Assembly: GCA_945957395.1 (NCBI GenBank)
Contig: CAMFKE010000003.1
Location: 186,001-250,000 of the forward strand
Reading direction: 5' to 3'
Length of the DNA: 64,000 nt
Source: an uncultured Opitutia bacterium
Lineage (GTDB): Bacteria; Verrucomicrobiota; Verrucomicrobiia; Opitutales; UBA953
In this document: positions 39,133 to 47,236 of the stretch, piece by piece
Layout: each line of letters begins with the position of its first letter
Numbering within the stretch: position 1 is the stretch's first letter
The notes under the pieces: model-generated
Told to the model about the DNA's origin: nothing
The model's input: the letters and a program-made list of their open reading frames with translations, nothing else
Databases searched by the model: none
Translations under genes and position numbers: made by a program

Positions 39133-39208
39133 GCGGGCGTAGCTCAATTGGTAGAGTACCACCTTGCCATGGTGGCTGTTGACGGTTCGAGTCCGTTCGC
39201 CCGCTCCA
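39133..39208 (+). tRNA. tRNA-Gly(GCC)
   Basis: A 76-base cloverleaf: acceptor GCGGGCG/CGCCCGC, D-arm GCTCAATTGGTAGAGT, anticodon stem CCACC/GGTGG with loop TTGCCAT (anticodon GCC), T-arm with GGTTCGAGTCC, discriminator T and an encoded CCA. It lies between the PBP-like gene and the RodZ-like gene. Confidence 0.97.
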
Positions 39209-39215
39209 AGTTTCA

Positions 39216-39250
39216 AAGCCCTTCCGAGTCACTCGGAAGGGCTTCTTGTT
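39216..39250 (+). terminator. Terminator of tRNA-Gly(GCC)
   Basis: Perfect 13-bp stem AAGCCCTTCCGAG / CTCGGAAGGGCTT with loop TCA, followed by a CTTGTTTT tail, eight bases beyond the tRNA 3' end. Confidence 0.85.
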
Positions 39251-39327
39251 TTCAACCGGGCGCGGTGTTCCCGTCGGACAAGATTCCGGTTGCGCAAGCC
39301 GTCTGCCGGAATACACCCCGACCACTC

Positions 39328-40116
39328 ATGCAAACCATCGGCGAAAGACTTCTGGAAGCGCGACAGCGGCGCGGTGTTTCCATCCGCGAGGCGGCCGAGG
39401 CCACCAAGGTGCGCGGCGATTACCTTGCCGCCATGGAGAACAATCTCTTCGACAGCATACCGCTCGCGGATGTCTATCGTCGCGGCTTCCTTAAGATTTA
39501 CGCCAGGTTCCTGCGGCTCGACTCCGATCGCGTGGTGGGTGATTTCAACGCCCTTCTGGCGGCGCGCAGCCCTGCCTCCGGGCGCGTTCGCCGCCCGCAT
39601 CCCGAGCATTTGGATCCGGGTTCCCGCCCGCCCGAATCGCGCAAGGATGTCGAGGCCTTGGATGAGTTTTCCTCGGGTGCCATCGAGGTCGCCGAGCGCC
39701 CCGAAGGTCGTCGCAAGACTTTCCTCATTGTGGGCGGCGTGGCCCTTTCCCTGGTCACCCTGGTCGCCTTGGTCAGCCTTTTCTCCGGCCAGGAAAATTC
39801 GGCCGCCAAGTCCAATCCGGCGGTGGTCGTGGCCGATGCCAATGGCGGGACGGTCGTGTTCTCGGGTGATGCGGGCGCCGCGGTGCGCCTGACGGTCTTG
39901 CGAAAGGGCGCGGCCGCCTCCGACAGTCCGTTGGTGGATCAGCTGATCGAGTCCGGGAAAACAGTCACACTGACCGTTTCCGGCGCCGTCGTCGTCAAGG
40001 CCTCGCCCATCTCGAAGCTTCGCTTCAGCGTGAACGGAGGCGGCGCCTCATGGTTCCCCTCAGGCGAGTCCATGGGCTTTGGTGAGCTGACTGTCGCGCC
40101 CGCCAAGGGGCGTTGA
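39328..40116 (+). CDS. RodZ-like helix-turn-helix membrane protein
   Basis: A 262-residue protein beginning MQTIGERLLEARQRRGVSIR. The N-terminal HTH_25-type domain (REAAEATKVRGDYLAAMENN, then VYRRGFLKIYARFLRLD) is typical of RodZ, which links MreB to the cell envelope. A linker, a single transmembrane segment at about 132-152 (KTFLIVGGVALSLVTLVALV) and a beta-rich C-terminal domain follow. The start at 39328 excludes 80 in-frame residues that include the upstream tRNA and its terminator. Its stop codon lies inside the TTGACA box of the next gene's candidate promoter. Confidence 0.82.
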   Translation: MQTIGERLLEARQRRGVSIREAAEATKVRGDYLAAMENNLFDSIPLADVYRRGFLKIYARFLRLDSDRVVGDFNALLAARSPASGRVRRPHPEHLDPGSRPPESRKDVEALDEFSSGAIEVAERPEGRRKTFLIVGGVALSLVTLVALVSLFSGQENSAAKSNPAVVVADANGGTVVFSGDAGAAVRLTVLRKGAAASDSPLVDQLIESGKTVTLTVSGAVVVKASPISKLRFSVNGGGASWFPSGESMGFGELTVAPAKGR

Positions 40117-40140
40117 CACCCCGGTTTGCGCGGGCTTAAT
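40113..40140 (+). promoter_or_regulatory. Candidate promoter of the HNH gene
   Basis: TTGACA at 40113-40118 (containing the RodZ-like gene's TGA stop), a 16-base spacer and CTTAAT at 40135-40140 (4 of 6 to consensus), 26 bases before the ATG. Confidence 0.5.
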
Positions 40141-40166
40141 GCGGGCAACCCCCGTATCGCCCGCCT

Positions 40167-40916
40167 ATGCTTACGAGACGCGTTCTCGTCCTCAATCGAC
40201 TCTGGCAGCCCGTCAACATCGTCGGGATGCGCCGGGCGGTGACGCTGATTTTCTCCGGGCAGGCCTCGGTTGTGCATCGGAGCGCCCCGGAGTTGCGCAC
40301 GCTTGATTTGCTCGAGTGGGTTTCCTTTTCCCGCAGGAATCCGCCCGAAGTCGGGTTGACCGCCGCCACAGTCACACTGCACGCGCCTGATGTGCTCTTG
40401 CTGGCCGGGTACGACCGGCCTCCCGCCCAGGAGGTGCGTTTCTCCAGGCATGCGGTGTTTCGCAGGGATGGATTTCGTTGTCAGTATTGCGGCGGGCTCT
40501 TTTGCGAGGCGGAACTCAACCTGGATCATGTGGTCCCGCGCGACCGAGGGGGGCGCACCATATGGGAGAACATCGTCACGGCGTGTCTGCGTTGCAACGC
40601 CCGCAAGGCCGACCGACTGCCGCATCAGGCGGGCATGCATCTTTCTCACGCTCCGATCAGACCTACCTGGCGCTCCTTCGTGGCGGAAGGCCTCTCCTGC
40701 GAGGAGCGGCGCCGTTGGCGCGAGTTCTGGCCGACCGAGGAAAAGCAAAAGGCGCCGGGTGATCCGGCGCCTGAAGATGGTACGGGTAACCGGATTCGAA
40801 CCGGTGTCACCACTTTGGAAGAGTGGGGTCCTGCCGCTGAACGATACCCGCAAGTGGACTTGACCCCCAAGCGAATGGAGGCGCTCTCTTCGCAGGTCAA
40901 GCGCTCTTGCGTATAA
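40167..40916 (+). CDS. HNH endonuclease-family protein, 3' end overlapping a convergent tRNA
   Basis: A small HNH protein of the conserved bacterial type: RRVLVLNRLWQPVNIVGMRR N terminus, then FRRDGFRCQYCGGLF, LNLDHVVPRDRGGRTIWENI with the HNH catalytic His and Asn, and CLRCNARKADRLPHQAGM, giving two CxxC zinc pairs. Family members normally end soon after the W-rich segment (WREFWPTEE), near 40745. Here no stop occurs, and the frame runs on through a terminator hairpin and the whole antisense tRNA-Gly(UCC) to 40916. The last 55-60 residues are therefore suspect: either a natural non-conserved extension, or a lost stop codon. Confidence 0.8.
   Translation: MLTRRVLVLNRLWQPVNIVGMRRAVTLIFSGQASVVHRSAPELRTLDLLEWVSFSRRNPPEVGLTAATVTLHAPDVLLLAGYDRPPAQEVRFSRHAVFRRDGFRCQYCGGLFCEAELNLDHVVPRDRGGRTIWENIVTACLRCNARKADRLPHQAGMHLSHAPIRPTWRSFVAEGLSCEERRRWREFWPTEEKQKAPGDPAPEDGTGNRIRTGVTTLEEWGPAAERYPQVDLTPKRMEALSSQVKRSCV
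40747..40771 (-). terminator. Terminator of the minus-strand tRNA-Gly(UCC)
   Basis: Stem GGCGCCGG 40751-40758 / CCGGCGCC 40764-40771 with loop GTGAT. Read on the minus strand it is followed by TTTTGCTTTT. It lies inside the extended HNH reading frame. Confidence 0.85.
40778..40851 (-). tRNA. tRNA-Gly(UCC)
   Basis: A 74-base cloverleaf on the minus strand: acceptor GCGGGTA with TACCCGT (first pair G-U), anticodon stem CCACT/AGTGG with loop CTTCCAA (anticodon TCC), T-arm GGTTCGAATCC, discriminator A and encoded CCA. It is antisense to the 3' part of the HNH reading frame. Confidence 0.95.
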
Positions 40917-40998
40917 GCGTGACAAATTTCGGCTTCAAATGCCCTTCTTGGGCGGGTAGTCTTTTCCTTTCAACCCCGTCACCCATTTCCCTTTCCCC

Positions 40999-42279
40999 AT
41001 GGCTTTGATCGTCAAGCAACCCGCCACGGCGGGCAAGAACGCTGTGAAACCGATGGCCAACCCGAAGGCGGCTGAATCGGCGGCGAAAAACAAGTACTAC
41101 GAGAAGAAGGCCAAGAGCACGAACATCAAGCTGGAGGTGGTCTGCATGTTCACACAGCAGCTCTCCGCCATGCTTGAGGCGGGCCTTCCTCTGGTGAACA
41201 CCCTCGAGGCCCTGATGGACCAGATCGAGGACCCGGTGTTCAAGGTGATCGTCAAGGAGGTGCGCAACGACCTGGCTTCCGGCGTGCCGTTTTCCGAGGC
41301 CGCCAGAAAGTGGCCCAACGCCTTCCCTAACATCTTCTGCTCGCTCGTGGAGGCCGGTGAAGCGTCGGGCTCGCTCGCCGAGATGCTCAACAAGGTGGCT
41401 TCCTACTTCGAGGCCTCGCTCAAGCTCCAGAAGAAGGTCAAAAGCGCGATGACCTACCCCATCGCCGTCATCTCGCTGGCGGTCATTCTGGTCAATGTGC
41501 TGCTCATTTTCGTCGTGCCGGTGTTCGCGGAAATGTTCTCGGGCTTCGGCAAGGAGCTTCCCGGGCCCACCCAGATGCTCATCGATGTCGCCGACTTCCT
41601 GAAGGGCAACATGCTTGGATTTTCCCAGACCAAAGCGGAGATGATCAGCGCCCAGATCGCTTCGGGAACTCCGAAAAACAAGGTTGTCATCAACGAGAAG
41701 GAAATCTCGGCGCTGGCCTTCATTCCGTGGAACACCCTTTACATCGTCGGCGGCATTTTCGCGGCGCTGCGCGGCTTGGCGAAGTTCGTGAAAACCCCGC
41801 GTGGGCGTGAGGTGAAGGATCGCACCCTGCTGAAGGTGCCCATCGTCGGCGAGCTCGTCCGCAAAATCGCCGTCTCCCGGTTCTGCCGCACCTTCTCGAT
41901 TCTGCTCAAGGGCGGCGTGCCCATCCTCAAGGCCGTGGACATCTGCTCCAAGGCTTCGGACAACGTGTACATCGAAAAGGCCTGCGTGGAGATCAACCGG
42001 CACCTCAATCAGGGCGGCCAGATGTCCGAGGTCATCGCCACCCAGCCCTACTACCACAACATCGTGAAGCACATGCTCAAGGCGGGCGAGCAGACGGGCA
42101 ATGTGGACGGCATGCTCGTGAAGGTTTCCAACTTCTTCGACCAGGACATCGACAATGTGGTCGCCTCGCTCACCTCGCTGATGGAGCCGATTCTTATCTG
42201 TACGCTCGGCATCATCATCGGCGGTATCGTGATTTGCATGTTCCTGCCCATCTTCCAGATGAGCAGTGTCGTGGGGTGA
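40999..42279 (+). CDS. Type IV pilus / type II secretion inner-membrane platform protein (PilC/GspF family)
   Basis: A 426-residue polytopic platform protein organising pilin or pseudopilin assembly with its ATPase. Two T2SSF repeats are seen: FTQQLSAMLEAGLPLVNTLE with SLVEAGEASGSLAEMLNKVA, and RFCRTFSILLKGGVPILKAV with MLKAGEQTGNVDGMLVKVSN. Transmembrane segments lie at about 154-176, near 238-255, and at the C terminus (ILICTLGIIIGGIVICMFLP). A Lys/Ala-rich N-terminal tail and roughly 40 extra residues between the repeats are unremarkable. No other pilus gene is adjacent, so PilC versus GspF cannot be decided. A terminator follows. Confidence 0.93.
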   Translation: MALIVKQPATAGKNAVKPMANPKAAESAAKNKYYEKKAKSTNIKLEVVCMFTQQLSAMLEAGLPLVNTLEALMDQIEDPVFKVIVKEVRNDLASGVPFSEAARKWPNAFPNIFCSLVEAGEASGSLAEMLNKVASYFEASLKLQKKVKSAMTYPIAVISLAVILVNVLLIFVVPVFAEMFSGFGKELPGPTQMLIDVADFLKGNMLGFSQTKAEMISAQIASGTPKNKVVINEKEISALAFIPWNTLYIVGGIFAALRGLAKFVKTPRGREVKDRTLLKVPIVGELVRKIAVSRFCRTFSILLKGGVPILKAVDICSKASDNVYIEKACVEINRHLNQGGQMSEVIATQPYYHNIVKHMLKAGEQTGNVDGMLVKVSNFFDQDIDNVVASLTSLMEPILICTLGIIIGGIVICMFLPIFQMSSVVG

Positions 42280-42305
42280 CGCCCCCTCCGGCTTTTCTGG
42301 ACAAA

Positions 42306-42334
42306 AACCTCCCGCCGCGCGCGGGAGGTTTTTT
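42306..42334 (+). terminator. Intrinsic terminator after the PilC/GspF gene
   Basis: Stem AACCTCCCGC / GCGGGAGGTT with loop CGCGC, followed by TTTT. Confidence 0.9.
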
Positions 42335-42371
42335 GTTTTCCAAGGCGGCCCGCCGGGGCATCTCTGCGGGC

Positions 42372-43520
42372 ATGTCCCGCAAAGCTCAAATCTCCGCCGA
42401 CCTCCTTTACGCCGCCCCAAACGCACTGGCCGATCTGCGCTGGCTCACTCGCTTTTCCGCCGTCGACCCCATCCTGGCCCTGCGCATAGGCAAAAAGGTC
42501 ATCGGCGTCGTGCCCCTTTTGGAGGTCGCCCGCGCCAAACAGGAGGGCGCCTTCTCCGAGGTTCTCAACCTCACCGAGATTCTCACCGACTTGCGCAAGG
42601 CCAAGGCCGACGCCGGCATCGCCGACATCGTCGCTCACCTGGCCCGCAAGTACAAGGTCGACGCATTCCGCGTGCCCGACGCCTTTCCGGCCGGTCTCAT
42701 GGACCGTTGCCGCGCGCTCGGTCTTGAGCTTACCCCCGTGCCCGCTCCGTTCTTCCCCGAGCGCGTGATCAAGACGCCCGAGGAGCAGCAGTACATCCGC
42801 GCGGGCAACAAGGCCTCCGCCGCGGGTTTCAAGGCCGTTGAGCGCATCCTGGCTGAGTCCGAAATCAAGCGCGGGTTCGTTTACCACGAGGGCAAGGTTC
42901 TTACTTCCGAGGCCTTGCACGCCGCTATCAACCGCGCCTGCCTCGACGCCGGTGCGCTGAACACCGACGGCCTCATCGCGGCCTCCGGCATCCAGGGCGT
43001 CGACTGCCATTGCCACGGCCACGGCCCCATTCGGGCCAACGAGCTCATCGTCGTCGACATCTACCCGAAGATGATGTCCACCGGCTACTGCGGTGACATG
43101 ACCCGCACTTACCTAAAGGGCAAGGCGAGTCCCGAGCAGCGTCGGATGGTCAAGGCGGTGAAGGACGCCCACGCCAAGGCGATCGCACTGGTGAAGGCCG
43201 GTGTCACCGGCGCCCGGATACACGGGGCTGTGGTCGAGCACTTCGACGGACTCGGTTACAAGGCGGGCAAGGAGCAGGGGCTCTACACCGGGTTCTTCCA
43301 CGGTACCGGCCACGGGCTCGGACTCGACGTCCATGAGGAGCCCTCGGTCAGCCTTCGCGGCAGCGGGCAGAACGCCCTGAAGCCGGGCATGGTCATCACC
43401 ATCGAGCCGGGGCTTTACTATCCCGCCGTCGGCGGCTGCCGCATCGAGGATGTGGTGGTCGTCACCAAGGACGGCTGCGAGCTCCTCTCCAAGCATCCGT
43501 ACCGCTGGGAAATCGCGTAA
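42372..43520 (+). CDS. M24-family aminopeptidase (Xaa-Pro peptidase-like)
   Basis: A 382-residue metallopeptidase of the pita-bread fold. The C-terminal catalytic domain shows the metal ligands: two Asp in VVDIYPKMMSTGYCGDMTRT, His in HGTGHGLGLDVHE, Glu in ITIEPGLYYP and Glu in CRIEDVVVV. The N-terminal half is a creatinase-like domain. It probably cleaves proline-containing peptides in the cytoplasm; whether it is a prolidase or an aminopeptidase P cannot be told from sequence. The ATG at 42372 (MSRKAQISADLLYAAPNALA) was preferred over upstream in-frame codons that cross the terminator of the previous gene. Confidence 0.88.
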   Translation: MSRKAQISADLLYAAPNALADLRWLTRFSAVDPILALRIGKKVIGVVPLLEVARAKQEGAFSEVLNLTEILTDLRKAKADAGIADIVAHLARKYKVDAFRVPDAFPAGLMDRCRALGLELTPVPAPFFPERVIKTPEEQQYIRAGNKASAAGFKAVERILAESEIKRGFVYHEGKVLTSEALHAAINRACLDAGALNTDGLIAASGIQGVDCHCHGHGPIRANELIVVDIYPKMMSTGYCGDMTRTYLKGKASPEQRRMVKAVKDAHAKAIALVKAGVTGARIHGAVVEHFDGLGYKAGKEQGLYTGFFHGTGHGLGLDVHEEPSVSLRGSGQNALKPGMVITIEPGLYYPAVGGCRIEDVVVVTKDGCELLSKHPYRWEIA

Positions 43521-43611
43521 CGGCGCGGTGTCTTTGGCGATGGGCCGGGCGGATGATTGCGCGGCCCTTCGCCCTTGGTCTCCCGTTTCTCGTCCGTCCG
43601 TCGGCAACCCC

Positions 43612-43905
43612 ATGTCCCGCAAAGGCCGCGCCGGCACGCACTCCTCCGTGATCGATGTCGCCGAGCCTCTGGTGGCCGACATGGAGCGGCTCGGGCGCGT
43701 TTCGCGCGGCGTCATCCACGCGAACGCCGGCGCGTCCGGCCGGGCCATCAAGGTGCTGGAGCTCGACGGGGCCCTGCGCGTCACCGTCGTGGCCAAGGGC
43801 GCCAGGCAGGAGTTTCATGTCTACGGCGTATCCGTTATTCAGATGCGAGAACTGCTTGGCGGAAAGGGCTACCGCAGCTTCGTGAAAAACCTGCCGCCCT
43901 CGTGA
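43612..43905 (+). CDS. Small conserved protein, DUF2103-like
   Basis: A 97-residue protein, MSRKGRAGTHSSVIDVAEPL onward, with RGVIHANAGASGRAIKVLEL and VVAKGARQEFHVYGVS. The order (HS near the N terminus, a basic GRAIKVLE strand, then GARQEFHVY) recalls DUF2103 proteins, but the match is by eye and weak. The ATG at 43612 lies about 90 bases after the M24 peptidase stop, so co-transcription is possible. Function unknown. Confidence 0.55.
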   Translation: MSRKGRAGTHSSVIDVAEPLVADMERLGRVSRGVIHANAGASGRAIKVLELDGALRVTVVAKGARQEFHVYGVSVIQMRELLGGKGYRSFVKNLPPS

Positions 43906-43967
43906 TTCCGCGGCTTCCTCCCCTTTGAAAACACCGTCAAGCTTCGGCGCGGTCGCCGGCGGATCAC

Positions 43968-44076
43968 TTGGATATTGGTTGCCCGTGCTCCCCGGACTTG
44001 ATGGTCGGCACCTTTGTTCGCCCGGCATGGCACGCCTGAGTTGGCGTCACGGAGCGCGCATGGGCCGAATATCCAA
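43968..44076. repeat. Inverted repeat in the leader of the SDR gene
   Basis: TTGGATATT at 43968-43976 is exactly inverted near 44068-44076, and the adjacent GCCCGTGC (43981-43988) pairs with GCGCATGGGC (44056-44065) with few mismatches. The right arm ends 12 bases before the ATG. It could be an operator pair or a leader hairpin that limits translation. Confidence 0.5.
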
Positions 44077-44088
44077 CAAACATTCGCC

Positions 44089-44871
44089 ATGAAACTCGGC
44101 ATTGAAGGAAAACTCGCCTTGGTCACCGCCTCCTCCGGAGGGATCGGTCTTGAAATCGCCAGGGCGTTGGCTGCGGACGGCGCCCGTGTCATCATCAACG
44201 GACGGACCCGTGAGGCCGTCGACCGGGCGATAGCCGATCTCGGCGGGGAATCGGAATCGCTTCTTCCGCTGATCGCCGACAACGGCACGGAGGCCGGTTG
44301 CGCCTCGACCGTCGCCCGGTTCCCGCAGGTGGATATCCTCGTCAACAATCTCGGAATTTATGAGGCCGTCGGTTTCTTCGACGAGACCGACGAGGCCTGG
44401 AGAAAGCTCTTCGAGGTCAACATCATGAGCGGCGTGAGGCTGGCCAGGCATTACCTTCGCGGCATGCTCGAAAGGGGATCGGGGCGCGTCGTGTTTGTGT
44501 CCAGCGAGTCCGGCATGAGTCCCGCGCCGGAGATGGCGCACTACAGCGCCACCAAGACGATGCAGCTGGGCATTTCACGCTCGCTCGCCGAGCTCACCAA
44601 GGGCACCGCCGTCACCGTCAACTGCGTGTTGCCCGGGCCGACTCGCACCGCGAGCGTCGAGAAGTTCATCGCCGATGTTTTCCCCGGGCTGCCCGCATCG
44701 GCGGCGGAGCGCCGCTTCATGTCGGAAAACCGGCCGACCTCCCTGATCAACCGCCTTATCTCGCCGCGCGAAATCGGTGATGTCGTGGCCTTCGTGTGCA
44801 GCGAGCGGGCCTCGGTCATCAACGGCTCTTGCATTCGCGCGGAAGGCGGCCTGGTGCGCACCGCCTTCTGA
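44089..44871 (+). CDS. Short-chain dehydrogenase/reductase
   Basis: A 260-residue classical SDR. The NAD(P)-binding segment [20 protein letters not shown] carries the TGxxxGxG-type motif (first Gly replaced by Ala). [10 protein letters not shown] is the NNAG equivalent. The catalytic triad is Ser in VFVSSESGM with Tyr and Lys in HYSATKTMQ. The C-terminal [18 protein letters not shown] matches the usual V.G....vDGG end. An oxidoreductase for an unknown alcohol or ketone. The ATG at 44089 gives the family N terminus ([15 protein letters not shown]). It converges on the next gene with stops nine bases apart. Confidence 0.92.
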   Translation: MKLGIEGKLALVTASSGGIGLEIARALAADGARVIINGRTREAVDRAIADLGGESESLLPLIADNGTEAGCASTVARFPQVDILVNNLGIYEAVGFFDETDEAWRKLFEVNIMSGVRLARHYLRGMLERGSGRVVFVSSESGMSPAPEMAHYSATKTMQLGISRSLAELTKGTAVTVNCVLPGPTRTASVEKFIADVFPGLPASAAERRFMSENRPTSLINRLISPREIGDVVAFVCSERASVINGSCIRAEGGLVRTAF

Positions 44872-44880
44872 TCGGGCTCG

Positions 44881-45999
44881 TCAGGAGAGTCCGAAAAGCA
44901 CCTTGGCGGCGCGATCGTCGCCGAGGTGCGGCACGCCCAGTCCGCGAGTTTCTCGGTGAATGCGCGCCAGCCCGCGCACCAGCAGGTCGGCCATGTCGGC
45001 GGCTCCGGCGAACGACTTGTCGCCGTAGTGTTCCGCAAGCTCACCGGCGAGCCGGCGGGCCTTTTCGGGCGGAGCCGCCGGCTCGGCGCGCATGGCGTTG
45101 AAGAGGGCGGTTAGCGTCTCGGCCGAGGCGAGTGCGCGTCGGTGAATGAGCGAGTGCTCCTCCTGCACATACTGCATGGCGGTGGGTATGTTCACATGCT
45201 GCTGGCAGTGCATCACGAATGGCGCGTTCTCCTTGAAATACTGAGGCATGTAGAACTTCGCGCGACCGTTGTAACTCTGCTGGTCGAAGTCCATCGCGCG
45301 CAGACGGATCTGCGTGGAGTCGAAGTCGGGCGTCACGGCGATGACGAAGTTGTACGAGCGCATGTCGCCCAGCAGGCGCACCAGGCTGCGCGCGTTGAAC
45401 TTCACCATCTCCTTCGAGAGGCGGACGGGGTTGTAGAGCTCCGGACGCTTGAGCCACTTTTCGGCGAAGACGTCGCCCGGCACGCCCATGACATGCTCCT
45501 CCACGAGCGTGTCACGGTCCGTGAGGTAGTGCATGCGGTTGGGCGAGAGAATGTGTTCCAGCTCGAGACCGTGGACGCGCGAGGCGTCCGCGACCTTCAC
45601 ATAGAAATAGTCATGGTTCTCGTTGAACTTGTTGACGATGCGCACGCGGAAGGGCTGCGAGTTTCCGAAGACGCAGTAGTCGATGCGGTCCACATACAGG
45701 TGGCGGAAGATGTCGAAGCGTCCCTCGCCCTTGAGCAGCGCGTAGGTCTCGGTGAGGCCTTCGGCGAGGCTTTCCATCTCGTACGGCTGGTACGCCACGG
45801 TCTCCCAGAGCGAGTCGGAGCCGTCCTTGTTGAGCAGGGGGGCGGAGGCCACGAAGGAGCGCAGTCGCGAGTAGCTCACGGGCAGGCGCACTTCGCGCTC
45901 CTCGCGCGCCAGATACTCGCGCAGCGCCGGGCCGACCGGGATGATGCGCTTCTTGTTGGTGCGCATGTGGAAAGTGTTTTCTGAGTCGGAGGAATCCAT
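44881..45999 (-). CDS. Unknown protein with kinase-like motifs
   Basis: A 372-residue protein I cannot assign to a named family. It contains a segment resembling the catalytic core of aminoglycoside/choline-kinase-like enzymes: LLGDMRSYNFVIAV (D212 and N217, the GD-x4-N pattern of a Brenner loop) followed by RLRAMDFDQQS (D237 in a DFD motif), with an earlier DYFYVKVAD strand and GLELEH helix as possible Lys and Glu partners. No signal peptide or transmembrane segment. Start at 45999; an in-frame ATG at 45966 is possible. It follows the NUDIX gene by 42 bases, so the two form an operon. Confidence 0.65.
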   Translation of the reverse strand: MDSSDSENTFHMRTNKKRIIPVGPALREYLAREEREVRLPVSYSRLRSFVASAPLLNKDGSDSLWETVAYQPYEMESLAEGLTETYALLKGEGRFDIFRHLYVDRIDYCVFGNSQPFRVRIVNKFNENHDYFYVKVADASRVHGLELEHILSPNRMHYLTDRDTLVEEHVMGVPGDVFAEKWLKRPELYNPVRLSKEMVKFNARSLVRLLGDMRSYNFVIAVTPDFDSTQIRLRAMDFDQQSYNGRAKFYMPQYFKENAPFVMHCQQHVNIPTAMQYVQEEHSLIHRRALASAETLTALFNAMRAEPAAPPEKARRLAGELAEHYGDKSFAGAADMADLLVRGLARIHRETRGLGVPHLGDDRAAKVLFGLS

Positions 46000-46041
46000 G
46001 GCGGGCGAGGGCGGAGGGGCGGGTTTCGCGGAGGGTCGCGC

Positions 46042-46557
46042 TTACGGGTTTTCGGGCGTCTGCTCGAAGAACACGCGAAGCGGCTGGTCCGGGCTGCATT
46101 CGGCGCGGTAGGCCACAAAGCTGTCCTTGAATTTATCATACACAGGCCATATCAGGGTGCGGTCGGACTCCGGAATCGCGATGCTCTCGATTTCCTCGCG
46201 CGAGAAGTGACCGAAGTGACCCTCGTCGATTTCCGGGGGGAGCGAGTCGATCGGTTTTCGGCAGTCGAAAAGGAACATGAGCCAGTGTCCCGCGCCCTCG
46301 TAGCCGCGCTCGCTGACCATGCCGAAGAGGTGCAGGTCGGCCGCCGCGAGGTCCGCCCCGGTCTCCTCCTTGGCCTCGCGCACGGCGCACTCGAACGGCG
46401 ATTCGCCGAGATGCTGCTCCAGTTTGCCCCCCGGTGGGCTCCAGCAGCCCATGTTGGGCGCCTTGCGCCTGCGAATGAGCAGGAAGCGTCCCTGCGAATC
46501 CTTCAGGAAGAGCAGCACGCTGATTTTGAACGGGAGTGGGCCGGGCGCGGTGGACAT
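46042..46557 (-). CDS. NUDIX hydrolase
   Basis: A 171-residue hydrolase of nucleoside diphosphates linked to other moieties. The Nudix box is present: PPGGKLEQHLGESPF followed by REAKEETGADL, with the metal-binding REAKEE core intact. Between GG and the first Glu there are two more residues than in the canonical G-x5-E pattern. The start at 46557 (MSTAPGPLPFKISVLLFLKD) precedes the first strand of the fold. It is co-directional with the kinase-like gene downstream and separated from rpsR upstream by a terminator. Substrate unknown. Confidence 0.88.
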   Translation of the reverse strand: MSTAPGPLPFKISVLLFLKDSQGRFLLIRRRKAPNMGCWSPPGGKLEQHLGESPFECAVREAKEETGADLAAADLHLFGMVSERGYEGAGHWLMFLFDCRKPIDSLPPEIDEGHFGHFSREEIESIAIPESDRTLIWPVYDKFKDSFVAYRAECSPDQPLRVFFEQTPENP

Positions 46558-46668
46558 GCGCGGATAAGGAAACGCAAAACGGGGAAGGCGAAATGCAAAA
46601 TTGGCGCTGTTTCGACCCTCGCGGACGGCCGAGGTTTTGCGCGTCCGCGCCAAGGCGTCGCCAAAGCA

Positions 46669-46697
46669 AAACCCCGTCCGGCGGGCGGACGGGGTTT
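46669..46697 (-). terminator. Terminator of rpsR
   Basis: Stem AAACCCCGTCCG / CGGACGGGGTTT with loop GCGGG. On the minus strand it continues GGTTTTGCTTT. It lies 25 bases past the rpsR stop. Confidence 0.88.
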
Positions 46698-46721
46698 CGG
46701 GAAGTTCTCGGTCTCGCCGAA

Positions 46722-46916
46722 TTACTTCATGAGGAGCATGGCGCGGGCGCGCTTGATGCTCTTGGTGATGTTGCGCTGCTGCTTGGCGGTCAGGCCGGTG
46801 ATGCGGCGGGGCAGGATCTTGCCGGTCTCGGTCACGAACTTGGTGAGCTGCTCGACGTCGGTGAAGTCGTAGTCGAGGGCGTTCTTGGAGCGGGCCTTTG
46901 CGTCGGGGGTGGTCAT
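46722..46916 (-). CDS. rpsR: Ribosomal protein bS18
   Basis: A 64-residue small-subunit protein: [40 protein letters not shown], then RARAMLLM. This is the complete bS18 core with the RRITGL signature that pairs with bS6 on the ribosome. No zinc-type Cys. It is not next to rpsF or rplI here, unlike in many genomes, and has its own terminator, so it is monocistronic. The ATG at 46916 is preceded on its strand by an A/C-rich leader (AACAACCAACAAACACCACC) with no Shine-Dalgarno. Confidence 0.97.
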   Translation of the reverse strand: MTTPDAKARSKNALDYDFTDVEQLTKFVTETGKILPRRITGLTAKQQRNITKSIKRARAMLLMK

Positions 46917-47236
46917 GGTGGTGTTTGTTGGTTGTTGAAACTGGGAAAACGGAAAACCCCCTTCCTTGGACGGTTGTCCCAGGTGGGATTCGGCGCAGGG
47001 CGCCGCGGGGGGATGAGTACTGGTCTTCGCCTTTTAGGGGTTCGGACGCGACGCACCGTGGCCGGGCCGAATCGGCTGGCAAGCACGAATCGGGAAAACC
47101 TCGGCGGCGTCCGGTGCGCCGGGTGGGTTTCTCCCGTCTCATGTTTCATGCGGGTTACGCGCCCGTGATAGCTTTGCGCACGGCGTGTTTGTTCGTGCGC
47201 CGCCTCCGGTTTTCGTGCGAAGAGGGCCCCGTTCAC
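46917..47236. other. 320-base divergent spacer between rpsR and the coiled-coil gene
   Basis: Non-coding region that must contain the rpsR promoter on the minus strand. I see no convincing -35/-10 pair and no recognised ribosomal leader. Inverted repeats such as GGCGCAGGGCGCC are short. In-frame extensions of the plus-strand gene into this region are Arg-rich and not credible. Confidence 0.4.
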
